60,292 bases of DNA from Candidatus Gastranaerophilales bacterium (GTDB lineage: Bacteria > Cyanobacteriota > Vampirovibrionia > Gastranaerophilales > Gastranaerophilaceae). Position numbers and translations under genes: made by a program. Each line of letters opens with the position of its first letter. Position 1 is the first letter of the stretch. Location of the stretch: NCBI GenBank assembly GCA_944322945.1, contig CALUQN010000012.1:1-60292 (forward strand), given 5' to 3'. The notes under the pieces are model-generated. The model had not been told where the DNA came from. It saw nothing but the letters and a program-made list of their open reading frames with translations, and did not search any database. This document shows, piece by piece, positions 18,387 through 26,683 of this stretch.

Positions 18387-19784
18387 TTATGCCTCCAGCG
18401 GTAAGGTAATTGTAAAAGTTGTTCCCTTGCCTAATTCACTTTCTACGGATATTTTTCCGTTATGCAGTTCAATTATGTTTTTTGTAATCGCAAGCCCCAA
18501 TCCGGTACCGCCGTTTTTTCGGCTTCGTGCTTTATCTATGCGGTAAAATCTTTCAAATATAAAAGGCAGATGCTCTTCTGCTATTCCTATACCGTAATCT
18601 TTTATCTGTATTTTTACGGTTTTATCTTCTTGCGTAATTATAAATTCTATTACATCTGATTTTGAATATTTTATAGCGTTTACAAGCAGGTTTGTGACAG
18701 CTCGTTTTATTAATTCATAATCGCCGTATAATGATATATTTTTGTTTTGTTTAAAATTTATTTTTATACCATTTGCAGGTGTGTAATTTATTACTTCTTT
18801 TATCGCATCATTCAAAATAAAATTTTTAAAATTTTTGTGTTCGTCAGTTTTTTCAACCGTCAATTCAGCAAGACTCAGAATATCATTAACGAGTGAATTT
18901 ATCGCGTTGACTTGAAATTGAATTATATTAAAACACTCTTTGTTTAATGTTTTGTCAGAGTTTTTGTTTTCTTCAATTAACTCGATAGCTGAATTTATTG
19001 CTGTTATAGGGGTTTTTATTTCATGTGACAAATTTTGTATAAAATCGTTTTTGTATTCTTCCAGGAGTTTTAATCTTAGTATTTGATTTTTTAATCTTTG
19101 AGCCATTTTTTTTACTGCAATAGCGAGTTCTTCAAGTACTGCAAGTTTAGGTATTTCAATTTCCGTATCAAGTGCCCCGTTCGCTATTTTGATTACGCTG
19201 TCCTGCAGTTTGTTAAACGGTCTGCGGATTTTTTGCAATATATAGATATATCCGCAAATAAAAAATACAAATGCACAGAATATAAAAATAAAAAGATTTG
19301 CCTGTGCAGCCAAAATACTCTTCATTACATCTTCTTCGGAAATCGTAATTTCTATATAATAATGAGTATTATGAGCCGTTATTTCTTTGACAATTCCTAT
19401 CATCTTGTTTTTAGTAGATGCTCTGTAACTTTGAAAAGATGTCGGAGGTAATTTTTCCGTATTGCAATTTTCCCGGAGAGGTTCCGTGTCAGACATGTTG
19501 CTTGAAGCTATTAGTGTTTTATTTTTATCAAAAATTCTTATCTTTATTGATTTTTCAGTAAATTCATTACAATAATTTTTTATTGTCTGTATATCATTCT
19601 GTTCAAGATAAGGTTTTACCGCCCATTCAATCTGTTTTTGAAAAACTTTCAATTCATCATATTCTTCAGTCATATAAGAATGATTAAAGTGGATAATGTT
19701 ATATAAAAAAATCAATCCGAAAAGTAAGACGATTCCGGTAAACCGGAGCAGATTACTAATCCAGAATTTATCGCGTCTATTCAT
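18387..19784 (-). CDS. Membrane sensor histidine kinase
   Basis: The protein is 465 aa. Helix 1 is about residues 13-32, and a periplasmic sensor domain of about 130 residues follows. Helix 2 (about 164-183, LFIFIFCAFVFFICGYIYI) leads to a HAMP linker, and the HisKA H-box is FIQNLSHEIKTPITAI. The ATP-binding domain has the N-box (LLVNAIKYS), G1 (IKDYGIGI), F-box (FERFYR) and G2 (GGTGLGLAI). It phosphorylates the response regulator encoded just upstream; the genes overlap by 8 bp. The stimulus is unknown. Confidence 0.95.
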   Translation of the reverse strand: MNRRDKFWISNLLRFTGIVLLFGLIFLYNIIHFNHSYMTEEYDELKVFQKQIEWAVKPYLEQNDIQTIKNYCNEFTEKSIKIRIFDKNKTLIASSNMSDTEPLRENCNTEKLPPTSFQSYRASTKNKMIGIVKEITAHNTHYYIEITISEEDVMKSILAAQANLFIFIFCAFVFFICGYIYILQKIRRPFNKLQDSVIKIANGALDTEIEIPKLAVLEELAIAVKKMAQRLKNQILRLKLLEEYKNDFIQNLSHEIKTPITAINSAIELIEENKNSDKTLNKECFNIIQFQVNAINSLVNDILSLAELTVEKTDEHKNFKNFILNDAIKEVINYTPANGIKINFKQNKNISLYGDYELIKRAVTNLLVNAIKYSKSDVIEFIITQEDKTVKIQIKDYGIGIAEEHLPFIFERFYRIDKARSRKNGGTGLGLAITKNIIELHNGKISVESELGKGTTFTITLPLEA

Positions 19785-20472
19785 CAGGAATTTCCTTTAA
19801 CCTGTATCCGACGCCGCGAATAGTTTCAATATTAGAACCAAAGGCACCGAGTTTTTTTCGCAGATTTAAAATTTGAACATCAACAGCCCTCTCTGAAACT
19901 TCAAAACTGTTGTCGCCTTTCAGGTATGTAAGTATTTGCGAGCGCGAATATACCCGCCCTACATTTGATATAAAAAGCCTCATTAATTCAAATTCAAACC
20001 GTGTAAGTTTTATCGGAGTATTATTTATTTGTGCACTCATATTATATTCATCAAGTATAAAATCCCGATACTGTTTTGGCAGTACAATAGAGCGTGAATT
20101 TTGCAGATGTGCATTGACACGAGCCAGCAAAATTTTATTTTTGAATGGTTTGGTTATATAATCGGTAGCCCCGGACTCAAAGCCTTTTAAAATATCATCA
20201 TCAGTCTTTTTAGCAGTTAACATAATTACCTGAATTGATTTTAATGCCGTGTCATTTTTTATTGTACGGCAAAGTGTATAACCATCAATCTCCGGTATCA
20301 ACACATCAAGAAGAATCAAATCCGGCTTGTCCTGCCTTATGATAGAAAGAGCTTCAGCACCGTCAAACGCCTTTTTTATTTTGTAGTATCCATCAGAAAT
20401 TAACACAATCTCAATTAATCTGTTAATATGAGGTTCATCCTCTACGATTAATATTTTTGCATCTTTACTCAT
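19777..20472 (-). CDS. OmpR/PhoB-family response regulator
   Basis: The protein is 231 aa. The receiver domain (1-120) has the acidic pair ED (11-12), phospho-acceptor Asp56 in LILLDVLIPEIDG, Thr in MLTAKK and Lys in TKPF. The C-terminal winged helix (about 130-230) has ELMRLF, VSERAVDVQILNLRKKLG and the final IRGVGYRL, diagnostic for OmpR/PhoB. It acts as a DNA-binding regulator switched by the partner kinase. A TATAAT on the minus strand lies within 15 bp of the start, so the leader would be very short. Confidence 0.95.
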   Translation of the reverse strand: MSKDAKILIVEDEPHINRLIEIVLISDGYYKIKKAFDGAEALSIIRQDKPDLILLDVLIPEIDGYTLCRTIKNDTALKSIQVIMLTAKKTDDDILKGFESGATDYITKPFKNKILLARVNAHLQNSRSIVLPKQYRDFILDEYNMSAQINNTPIKLTRFEFELMRLFISNVGRVYSRSQILTYLKGDNSFEVSERAVDVQILNLRKKLGAFGSNIETIRGVGYRLKEIPDE

Positions 20473-20536
20473 AATACGATTATATCAAAGATGTGTTAGT
20501 TTTATGTTAAGTGTGCGTCAATTAATGCGTATAGTT

Positions 20537-20740
20537 TTAGTCGCTTTCGGCAACGACTGTTGCAATGAGCTCCCCGTAGCTGTTCATAGAACCGTCTGTT
20601 TCTTCTACAATGTATCTCATATCAGGCTTACCTTCAATGGCTTTTTCGGCTTTTTCCATTGCAAGGTCGTAATCCGGTGTTTCTATAACCAGACTTCTTG
20701 AAAATTCAGAGTGATTTTTTTCAGTGTAAACGTGATACAT
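20537..20740 (-). CDS. Small 67-aa protein, unknown
   Basis: The ATG at 20740 has a good AAAGGAG site. The protein begins MYHVYTEKNHSEFSRS and has a repetitive acidic/Ala middle (DYDLAMEKAEKAIEGKPD), consistent with one helix packed on a small sheet. There is no signal peptide, no membrane segment and no family I recognise. It stands alone between the regulator and the divergent antiporter gene. Confidence 0.65.
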   Translation of the reverse strand: MYHVYTEKNHSEFSRSLVIETPDYDLAMEKAEKAIEGKPDMRYIVEETDGSMNSYGELIATVVAESD

Positions 20741-20860
20741 ATAACATTTTCTCCTTTCACATCTGTATTATAGAACCCGGAAAAATAATTATCAATGTTT
20801 TAACCCGCGGGATTTTTATGCTATCCTTTTTGTGACAGGTAACAAAACAAAGAGCAGAGT

Positions 20861-22177
20861 ATGGAAATTTTATTAAACCCTATAATTGTTTCAGTAGTTT
20901 TATTGTGTGTATTGTGTCTTTGCAGAATTAATGTGCTGTTAGCATTGATAATTTCCGCAATAGCCGCCGGTCTAGTCGGCGGGATGCACATATCGGAAGT
21001 AATGAACACATTCATTTCCGGCATGGGAGGAAATTCCGAAACCGCATTAAGCTACATTCTGCTCGGTGCCTTTGCGGCTGCAATGACGCATACAGGACTT
21101 GCGCCTTTGGTGGCTAAAAAAATAGCGCTTGTAATTAAAAATAACAAATACCTGCTTTTATTCATTCTGGCGGGGATTGCGGTATTATCGCAGAACCTGA
21201 TACCTGTGCATATTGCCTTTATTCCGATATTAATTCCGCCGCTATTGACAGTTATGAATAAGCTGAAATTAGACCGCAGAGCCGCCGCGTGTGCGCTGGC
21301 ATTCGGCTTAAAAGCTCCTTATATAGCTATTCCGGCAGGCTTCGGACTGATATTTCAGGGGCTTATTGCGGATAATATTATCCAAAACGGAATGCAGGTG
21401 GCTAAAAACGAAATTTGGAAATCAACATGGTTTTTAGGGCTGGCAATGGTTGCCGGACTCCTTATCGCTGTTTTTGTAAGCTACAGAAAACCTCGTGAAT
21501 ACAAGGATTTGCCGATAAAAGCTTCTTGTGAAGAAATTTGTGAAGAAAATTCTCTCAGGTTTGAAAAAAATCACTATATAACCTTGTTTGCCGCATTTGC
21601 AACATTGGCTGTTCAGCTTCTGACAAATTCTCTGCCGCTTGGCGCGCTTGTCGGTCTTAGCATAATTTTCGGAACCGGCGCAATTGACCACCAGAAAATG
21701 GACAAACTTATAAATGAAGGTGTCGGACTTATGGGGTATGTAGCTTTTGTAATGCTTATTGCTGCAGGTTTTGCAATGGTTCTGAAACAAACCGGCGGAA
21801 TAGATGTTCTCATCAATGCTTTGATGCCGTTGATGTCCGGAAGCAAATTTATTGCGGCATCGTTAATGCTGTTTATCGGATTGTTTATTACAATGGGGAT
21901 AGGAACATCATTCGGAACAATTCCCATATTAGCGGTTTTGTTTGTGCCTATATGTACCAGTCTTGGTTTTTCTCCGGCTGCAACGATTATTGTATTGGCA
22001 GCAGCGGCAGCACTAGGGGATGCAGGTTCACCTGCTTCTGATACAACTCTCGGTCCGACCTCCGGTCTTGATGCCGACGGACAGCACAATCATATCTGGG
22101 ATACGTGTGTGCCGACATTTTTGCACTTTAATATACCACTCATAGCGTTTGCGTTAATTGCTATTTATATATTTTAA
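20861..22177 (+). CDS. Na+/H+-antiporter-family permease (YuiF-like)
   Basis: The protein is 438 aa with about 11-12 helices. The pattern fits the Na+/H+ antiporter family (ion transporter superfamily): IGTSFGTIPILAVLFVPI and GDAGSPASDTTLGPTSGL near the C-terminus, plus an N-terminal repeat region related to NhaC. Members such as Bacillus YuiF have been discussed as amino-acid carriers, so the substrate is open. The ribosome site is weak (AGAGCAGAGT). Its stop overlaps the convergent 257-aa gene by 4 bp. Confidence 0.85.
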   Translation: MEILLNPIIVSVVLLCVLCLCRINVLLALIISAIAAGLVGGMHISEVMNTFISGMGGNSETALSYILLGAFAAAMTHTGLAPLVAKKIALVIKNNKYLLLFILAGIAVLSQNLIPVHIAFIPILIPPLLTVMNKLKLDRRAAACALAFGLKAPYIAIPAGFGLIFQGLIADNIIQNGMQVAKNEIWKSTWFLGLAMVAGLLIAVFVSYRKPREYKDLPIKASCEEICEENSLRFEKNHYITLFAAFATLAVQLLTNSLPLGALVGLSIIFGTGAIDHQKMDKLINEGVGLMGYVAFVMLIAAGFAMVLKQTGGIDVLINALMPLMSGSKFIAASLMLFIGLFITMGIGTSFGTIPILAVLFVPICTSLGFSPAATIIVLAAAAALGDAGSPASDTTLGPTSGLDADGQHNHIWDTCVPTFLHFNIPLIAFALIAIYIF

Positions 22178-22947
22178 ATTTGAAAATCAATATCGTGTTT
22201 GCGGTAAAGTTCGTTAAAGAAGTCTTTATTTTGAGCTACTTTTTCTTTAGTCAGAACGAGACTGAAACCTTCGCTGAACGGCTGTCTGCGTGGTGTAATT
22301 TTTCTGTCGTTTTTGAGCATTTGAAGCATAAAATCATTTATATTTTTACTGATTTCCTGCAAAAGATTTTTATACTCCGGGGTTCCTTTTTCCTGCTCTT
22401 TAGTCGAGAAAACTTTTAAGAATTCTCTGGCACGTTGTTTTATCGGCTGCATATTAGCTTCTTTTGAATTTATAACAGCATTAAGTGCATTTTTAGTTTC
22501 ATTAAAAGCAGATAATTCGGGTTCAAATTTATATTTCGCGTGGAAGAACACAAACGGATTCGGGGAATAGAGTTTAATTTTTTCAAGATTATTTTTGACC
22601 ATCATCATAATGCTTGTGAGCTTCAGAATTTCACCAATTCTAAAACCGCTGTCCTGATAAGCTTCTCCGACATAAACATTTTTGCTGTAAATATATCTGT
22701 CAAACATATTAAAATGCAAAAGTTCCGTACCGTAGTCAAAGCCAGCAGGATTTTCAACCGCAATCATATAATTGAAAGGTCCGACATCATCAGGATAATT
22801 AAACGTGAGAAGATTTTCCCCTAATTTAGTATGAAGTTTGTATGTCTCAAACCTTATCGGATTCTCGCTTGTCCATTTAAGAGGGCGTGTTGCGTGCCAA
22901 ACTTTTTGAGCTGTATTTTCTAAATTCGGTGTGATATTCGGAATCAT
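22174..22947 (-). CDS. 257-aa protein, unknown
   Basis: I do not recognise it. It is soluble and begins MIPNITPNLENTAQKVWHAT, with an aromatic-rich N-terminal half (ENLLTFNYPDDVGPFNYMI; ELLHFNMFDRYIYSKNVYVG) and a helical, lysine-rich C-terminal half. A stretch near residue 100 (GFRIGEILKLTSIMMMVKNN) resembles the helix of acyltransferase-like folds, but that is too weak to name. It ends convergently, 4 bp into the antiporter gene. Confidence 0.6.
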   Translation of the reverse strand: MIPNITPNLENTAQKVWHATRPLKWTSENPIRFETYKLHTKLGENLLTFNYPDDVGPFNYMIAVENPAGFDYGTELLHFNMFDRYIYSKNVYVGEAYQDSGFRIGEILKLTSIMMMVKNNLEKIKLYSPNPFVFFHAKYKFEPELSAFNETKNALNAVINSKEANMQPIKQRAREFLKVFSTKEQEKGTPEYKNLLQEISKNINDFMLQMLKNDRKITPRRQPFSEGFSLVLTKEKVAQNKDFFNELYRKHDIDFQI

Positions 22948-23102
22948 ACTGGTATTAAAAAGCGTGATAAAAATTTTTGCTATTTTTTTAAGAAATATTA
23001 ACGTCAGGGCATTTGTGACAGTTTACAACTTCATCAATCTAAATATATTCTTGACAGATGTCCAGTTTAATCAGAAAATATCCGGTATAGAGGGGAATTG
23101 CT

Positions 23103-24209
23103 ATGACAAAAGAAACTTATTTGCATGACAAACACGTACAGCTTGGCGCAAAGATGGTAGACTTTGCAGGCTGGCACATGCCGGTACAGTATACTTCCAT
23201 TATAGAAGAGCACAAAACCGTCCGCGAAAATGTCGGACTGTTTGATGTTTCTCACATGGGAGAAGTCTTCGTCACGGGTAAAGATGCAGAAAAGTTTCTG
23301 AATAAAATTGTGCCGCAGGATATATCAAAACTTGCTTATGAAAAAGCGGTCTACTGTCAGCTTCCTAACAAAAAAGGCGGGCTTATTGACGATTTGATTA
23401 TCTATAAACTTGGTATTGACTGGTTTTTGATTATCTGTAACGCCTCCAGAATTGATGAAGACTTAAACTGGATGGTACGGAATAAACGCGGACTTGATGT
23501 TAAAATTGACAACCAGTCGCATAACTATTCGCTGCTTGCGATACAAGGTCCAAGAGCAGTGGATTTGCTGAACAAAATGGGATTGAATACTCATCAGGAT
23601 TCTTTTACCATAAAGCTTTCAGAAATCTGCGGTTTGAAAGTTCTTGCATCCCGCACAGGTTATACCGGAGAAGACGGGTTTGAAATCCTTGTTGAGAACG
23701 AATATTCAGAATTTCTCTGGGATAAAATTCTTGAAACAGGTCAAGAGTTCGGCATAAAACCAATCGGACTCGGTGCTCGCGACACTTTACGGCTTGAGGC
23801 AGCATTACACCTGTACGGAAACGACCTGGACGAAAATACAACCCCTGTGGAAGCAGGTCTATCCTGGTCAATCCCTAAAGATAAACAAGAAGATTACAAC
23901 GGTAAAGACGTAATTATGAACCAGCTCCAAAACGGTACCGAAAAACGCCTCGTCGGCTTTAAAATGCTTGATAAATCCATAGCCCGCCACGAATACGAGG
24001 TTTACTACAACGGTGAAAAAATCGGCATTGTGACAAGCGGCGGAGTCTCACCGGTGCTTGGTGCCAATATAGGTTTAGCTTATGTAAAAAATATTAAAGA
24101 AATTTGCGCCGGCACAACTATTCAGGTTATGATAAGGGAAAAACTGCACGATGCGGTTATCGTGAAACGTCCTTTTGTACCTAAAAGAAATATTATAAGA
24201 GTGAATTAA
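23103..24209 (+). CDS. gcvT: Glycine cleavage system T protein (aminomethyltransferase)
   Basis: The protein is 368 aa, normal for the family. It moves the methylene group from aminomethyl-lipoyl-H protein to tetrahydrofolate and releases ammonia. Visible motifs are MVDFAGWHMPVQY near the start, LFDVSHMGE, the folate-site stretch RTGYTGEDGFEI, and GLGARDTLRLEAALHLYGND. GAGGGG lies 7 bp before the ATG. A TTGACA at 23051 could be the -35 of its promoter, but the -10 is unclear. No glycine riboswitch is apparent in the 155-bp leader. It is first gene of gcvT-gcvH-gcvPA. Confidence 0.97.
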   Translation: MTKETYLHDKHVQLGAKMVDFAGWHMPVQYTSIIEEHKTVRENVGLFDVSHMGEVFVTGKDAEKFLNKIVPQDISKLAYEKAVYCQLPNKKGGLIDDLIIYKLGIDWFLIICNASRIDEDLNWMVRNKRGLDVKIDNQSHNYSLLAIQGPRAVDLLNKMGLNTHQDSFTIKLSEICGLKVLASRTGYTGEDGFEILVENEYSEFLWDKILETGQEFGIKPIGLGARDTLRLEAALHLYGNDLDENTTPVEAGLSWSIPKDKQEDYNGKDVIMNQLQNGTEKRLVGFKMLDKSIARHEYEVYYNGEKIGIVTSGGVSPVLGANIGLAYVKNIKEICAGTTIQVMIREKLHDAVIVKRPFVPKRNIIRVN

Positions 24210-24227
24210 GAAATATAAGGAGAAATT

Positions 24228-24611
24228 ATGAATATTCCTGACAATATTTTGTGTTCAAAATCACACGAATTTTTACAAGATAACGGCGGCAACACTTACA
24301 CTGTCGGGCTTACGGATTACGCAATTGAGCAGCTCGGAGATATCGTATTTCTGGAACTGCCGGAAGTCGGTGACGAATTTTCAAAAGGTGATACGTTTGC
24401 AACTGTAGAATCTGTTAAAGCCGCATCCGAAATCTATATGCCGATAAGCGGTAAAGTTACAGAAATCAATGAAGCTCTGGTCGATGCGCCGGAAATGCTT
24501 AACGAAGACAGCTACGAAAAAGGCTGGCTCGTCAAGATTGAAGCAACAGGCGACGAATCTGAACAGAATGACTTAATGGAATACGAAGATTACAAAGAAG
24601 AATTAGAATAA
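24228..24611 (+). CDS. gcvH: Glycine cleavage system H protein
   Basis: The protein is 127 aa. It is the lipoylated carrier that shuttles the aminomethyl group between the P, T and L proteins. The lipoyl-lysine is Lys64 in TFATVESVKAASEIYMPISG. The C-terminal GWLVKIE motif is present. AAGGAG lies 7 bp upstream. The last codon overlaps the start of gcvPA (ATGA arrangement), indicating translational coupling. Confidence 0.97.
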   Translation: MNIPDNILCSKSHEFLQDNGGNTYTVGLTDYAIEQLGDIVFLELPEVGDEFSKGDTFATVESVKAASEIYMPISGKVTEINEALVDAPEMLNEDSYEKGWLVKIEATGDESEQNDLMEYEDYKEELE

Positions 24612-25861
24612 TGAAAAATTTTTTAGTTCATACAGAAGAAATTAAAAAAGAAATGCTGGAGGCTATAGGAGTTTCCGGAATAGAAGACTTATTCGCCGAA
24701 ATTCCGCAAAGCGCAAGAACAAATTCACTTGAGCTTGATAATGCTATAAGCGAAATGGAATGTCAAAAACGTATTAAATCGCTTGCAAAAAAGAATAAAA
24801 CAGATTACATAAGTTTTCTTGGCGCCGGCTGTTATAACAAATTTATACCGGCAGCAATAGCACAGGTCGCACAGCGGTTTGAATTTTTGACGGCATATAC
24901 GCCCTATCAGCCGGAAATTGCTCAGGGAACGCTCCAGATAATGTATGAATTCCAAACAATGATTTGCCGTCTGACAGGTATGGATGTTGCAAATGCGACG
25001 GTCTATGACGCCGGGACAGCTTGCGCGGAAGCTCTTCTAATGGCATCTAGAATAAAAAAATGCAAACGGGTTTTAGTCTCTGATGATTTGAACCCGGAAT
25101 ACAATAAGGTCATTAAAACTTATGCACACGCAAACGGGATAGAAATTGAATGGTTTGATTCAGTAATTCCGGCAAATACGGAGGATTATGCCTGCGTACT
25201 CGTTCAGACACCTGATTTTTACGGAGAAATAAGAGAACTGCAGCCGGTTGAAACATTGCTCGTTGTATGCACGGACATTTCAACACTCTCAATACTTAAA
25301 CCGCCGGCTGAATACGACGCTGATATTGTAGTAGGGGATGTCCAAACACTTGGAATCCCGATGTCATTTGGCGGGCCGCATGCAGGATTTATGGCTTGTA
25401 AAGAAAAATACGTAAGACAACTGCCGGGGCGCCTTGCAGGACGAACTGTCGACGCTGACGGCAATCAGGCGTTCACTCTTACTATCCAAACCCGCGAGCA
25501 GCATATCAAACGAGAAAAAGCGACAAGTAATATTTGTTCAAATCAGGCGCTTATCGGGCTTTGTGCAAATCTTTATTTGAGCCTGATGGGTGAAAAAGGC
25601 TTTAAACAAGCAGGATTTTTATCCGCCAAGATGGCGCACCTGCTTTCTCAAAAACTTGCAGATTTTAAAGGCATAAAAACTCTGAATAACAATTTCTTTA
25701 ACGAATTTGTTATTGAGGTCAATGATTCTGATGAGTTTTTAGCAAAGCTTAAAAAGGCTGGCATCATAGGCGGTTTGAAACTGGACAAGAATAGAATTCT
25801 GGTTGCTGCAACCGAAATGATTTCGGAAGATGATATTGACTTATACATAGCAAGTATTTAA
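24611..25861 (+). CDS. gcvPA: Glycine dehydrogenase (decarboxylating) subunit 1
   Basis: The protein is 416 aa, slightly shorter than the usual 440-450. It is the N-terminal half of the two-subunit P protein. Visible features are FLGAGCYNKFIPAAI, the conserved TAYTPYQPEIAQGTLQIMYE, MDVANATVYDAGTA, and GGPHAGFMACKEKYVRQLPGRL. The PLP lysine is on the partner GcvPB, which does not follow here. It overlaps gcvH by 1 bp. Confidence 0.95.
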   Translation: MKNFLVHTEEIKKEMLEAIGVSGIEDLFAEIPQSARTNSLELDNAISEMECQKRIKSLAKKNKTDYISFLGAGCYNKFIPAAIAQVAQRFEFLTAYTPYQPEIAQGTLQIMYEFQTMICRLTGMDVANATVYDAGTACAEALLMASRIKKCKRVLVSDDLNPEYNKVIKTYAHANGIEIEWFDSVIPANTEDYACVLVQTPDFYGEIRELQPVETLLVVCTDISTLSILKPPAEYDADIVVGDVQTLGIPMSFGGPHAGFMACKEKYVRQLPGRLAGRTVDADGNQAFTLTIQTREQHIKREKATSNICSNQALIGLCANLYLSLMGEKGFKQAGFLSAKMAHLLSQKLADFKGIKTLNNNFFNEFVIEVNDSDEFLAKLKKAGIIGGLKLDKNRILVAATEMISEDDIDLYIASI

Positions 25862-25883
25862 ACTTAGTTTTTATAAAAATTTT

Positions 25884-25910
25884 GTTCCGCAGATACACAA
25901 TTTGCGGAAC
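25884..25910. terminator. Hairpin after gcvPA
   Basis: GTTCCGCA (25884-25891) pairs with TGCGGAAC (25903-25910). It sits 22 bp past the gcvPA stop. The following T-run is weak, so intrinsic termination is possible but not certain. Confidence 0.4.
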
Positions 25911-25949
25911 TTGTTTCATGCAAACAATATGGACTTATCCCAAAAAACT

Positions 25950-26100
25950 GGACTTATGTATATGTTTCCACCCAATATACTTAAGAGATAAACATAATGT
26001 CATTCCGAACTTGTTTCGGAATCTTACCACCGGCAAGACCCTGAAACAAGTTCAGGGTGACAATTTTAGCCATTATTAGTGGAATTTGCTACATAAGTCC
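25950..26100. mobile_element. Short inverted-repeat element, copy C
   Basis: This 151-bp element begins GGACTTATGTATATGTTTCC and ends GGAATTTGCTACATAAGTCC, which reverse-complements to GGACTTATGTAGCAAATTCC. Between them is a nested palindrome (GTCATTCCGAACTTG ... CAAGTTCAGGGTGAC) different from copies A and B, so the ends are conserved but the cargo varies. A partial extra end (GGACTTATCCC) lies at 25931. Confidence 0.7.
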
Positions 26101-26119
26101 CCCAAAAACTACCAGATCA

Positions 26120-26158
26120 GGTAATTGAATAAGGTGTATGAATTACGTTTAATATAAT
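26120..26158 (+). promoter_or_regulatory. Conserved upstream block with TATAAT, sRNA copy 1
   Basis: The block GGTAATTG...GGTGTA...AATTACGTTTAA followed by TATAAT (26153-26158) is nearly identical in copy 2 (47829-47866, minus). A canonical -35 is not obvious. Conservation upstream of the putative start argues that the promoter was duplicated with the RNA. Confidence 0.5.
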
Positions 26159-26163
26159 TAAAT

Positions 26164-26224
26164 CTTTTTCATACTTCCAGCTATTCTTAATTCCAACGAG
26201 CCTTTTTTTGAGGCTCTTTTTTTT
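26164..26224 (+). ncRNA. Candidate duplicated small RNA, copy 1
   Basis: This would be an RNA of about 60 nt starting after the TATAAT. It contains CTTTTTCATACTTCCAGC and TATTCTTAATTCCAACGAGC and ends in GAGCCT-TTTTTTG-AGGCTC followed by eight T. The 5' part is identical in copy 2 on the other strand at 47768-47823, while the terminator loop differs there. No reading frame of useful length exists inside. It ends 16 bp before the DUF4186 gene, so here it could also act as a leader attenuator. Confidence 0.55.
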
Positions 26225-26240
26225 GAGTTAGAATGAAAGT

Positions 26241-26588
26241 ATGTACGAGGAAGTATTAGAACGTTTATCAAAATCGGATTTTCGGCGAAAATTCCGTCTA
26301 AGAGAGCCTGAACTGGAATATATCAGAAAAAAAGGGATTGATGTAATATATTCACACGCACGCGACTTTATCGCAAAACGGATTGCGCCTGCCGTAATAA
26401 AAAACGACGGCAAGCAGACTCCGATGAAAGGTCATCCGGTGTTTATCGCACAGCACGCAACTGCCTGCTGCTGCCGCGGCTGCATTAATAAATGGCATCA
26501 CTTTTCTAAAAATTGTGAATTAACTCAAGCTCAACAGGATTATCTGACAGGGCTGATTATGGCGTGGATAAAAACGCAAAATAAATAG
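26241..26588 (+). CDS. DUF4186 family protein
   Basis: The protein is 115 aa. It carries the hallmark block GHPVFIAQHATACCCRGCI, then KWHHF, preceded by NDGKQTPMKGHP. His and Cys clusters suggest metal binding. The function of the family is unknown to me. The ribosome site is poor (GAATGAAAGT), which with the terminator just upstream suggests low or conditional expression. Confidence 0.85.
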   Translation: MYEEVLERLSKSDFRRKFRLREPELEYIRKKGIDVIYSHARDFIAKRIAPAVIKNDGKQTPMKGHPVFIAQHATACCCRGCINKWHHFSKNCELTQAQQDYLTGLIMAWIKTQNK

Positions 26589-26631
26589 CGTACAAGTTCT
26601 TTTAAGATAGCCGTTAAAATAACAGCCGCCG

Positions 26632-26653
26632 GGACTTATATAGCATTTTACTT
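26632..26653. mobile_element. Solo end of the short inverted-repeat family, copy D
   Basis: GGACTTATATAGCATTTTAC matches the outer 13 bp of copies A and B exactly. No partner end is found nearby. It lies 31 bp before the symporter start. Confidence 0.45.
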
Positions 26654-26683
26654 TTCTTTTGTCCATGATAAAATTATTTTACA

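Noticed and set aside
21613-22089. 158-codon open frame antisense to the antiporter gene
   Set aside because: Pro/Ala/Ile-rich shadow of membrane-helix codons, no ribosome site.
22948-23102. Glycine riboswitch before gcvT
   Set aside because: The 155-bp leader is AT-rich and lacks the paired conserved cores of glycine aptamers; only a -35-like TTGACA is visible.
26164-26224. Yfr1, a short cyanobacterial sRNA of similar size
   Set aside because: The Yfr1 ultra-conserved ACUCCUCACAC core is missing from both copies.
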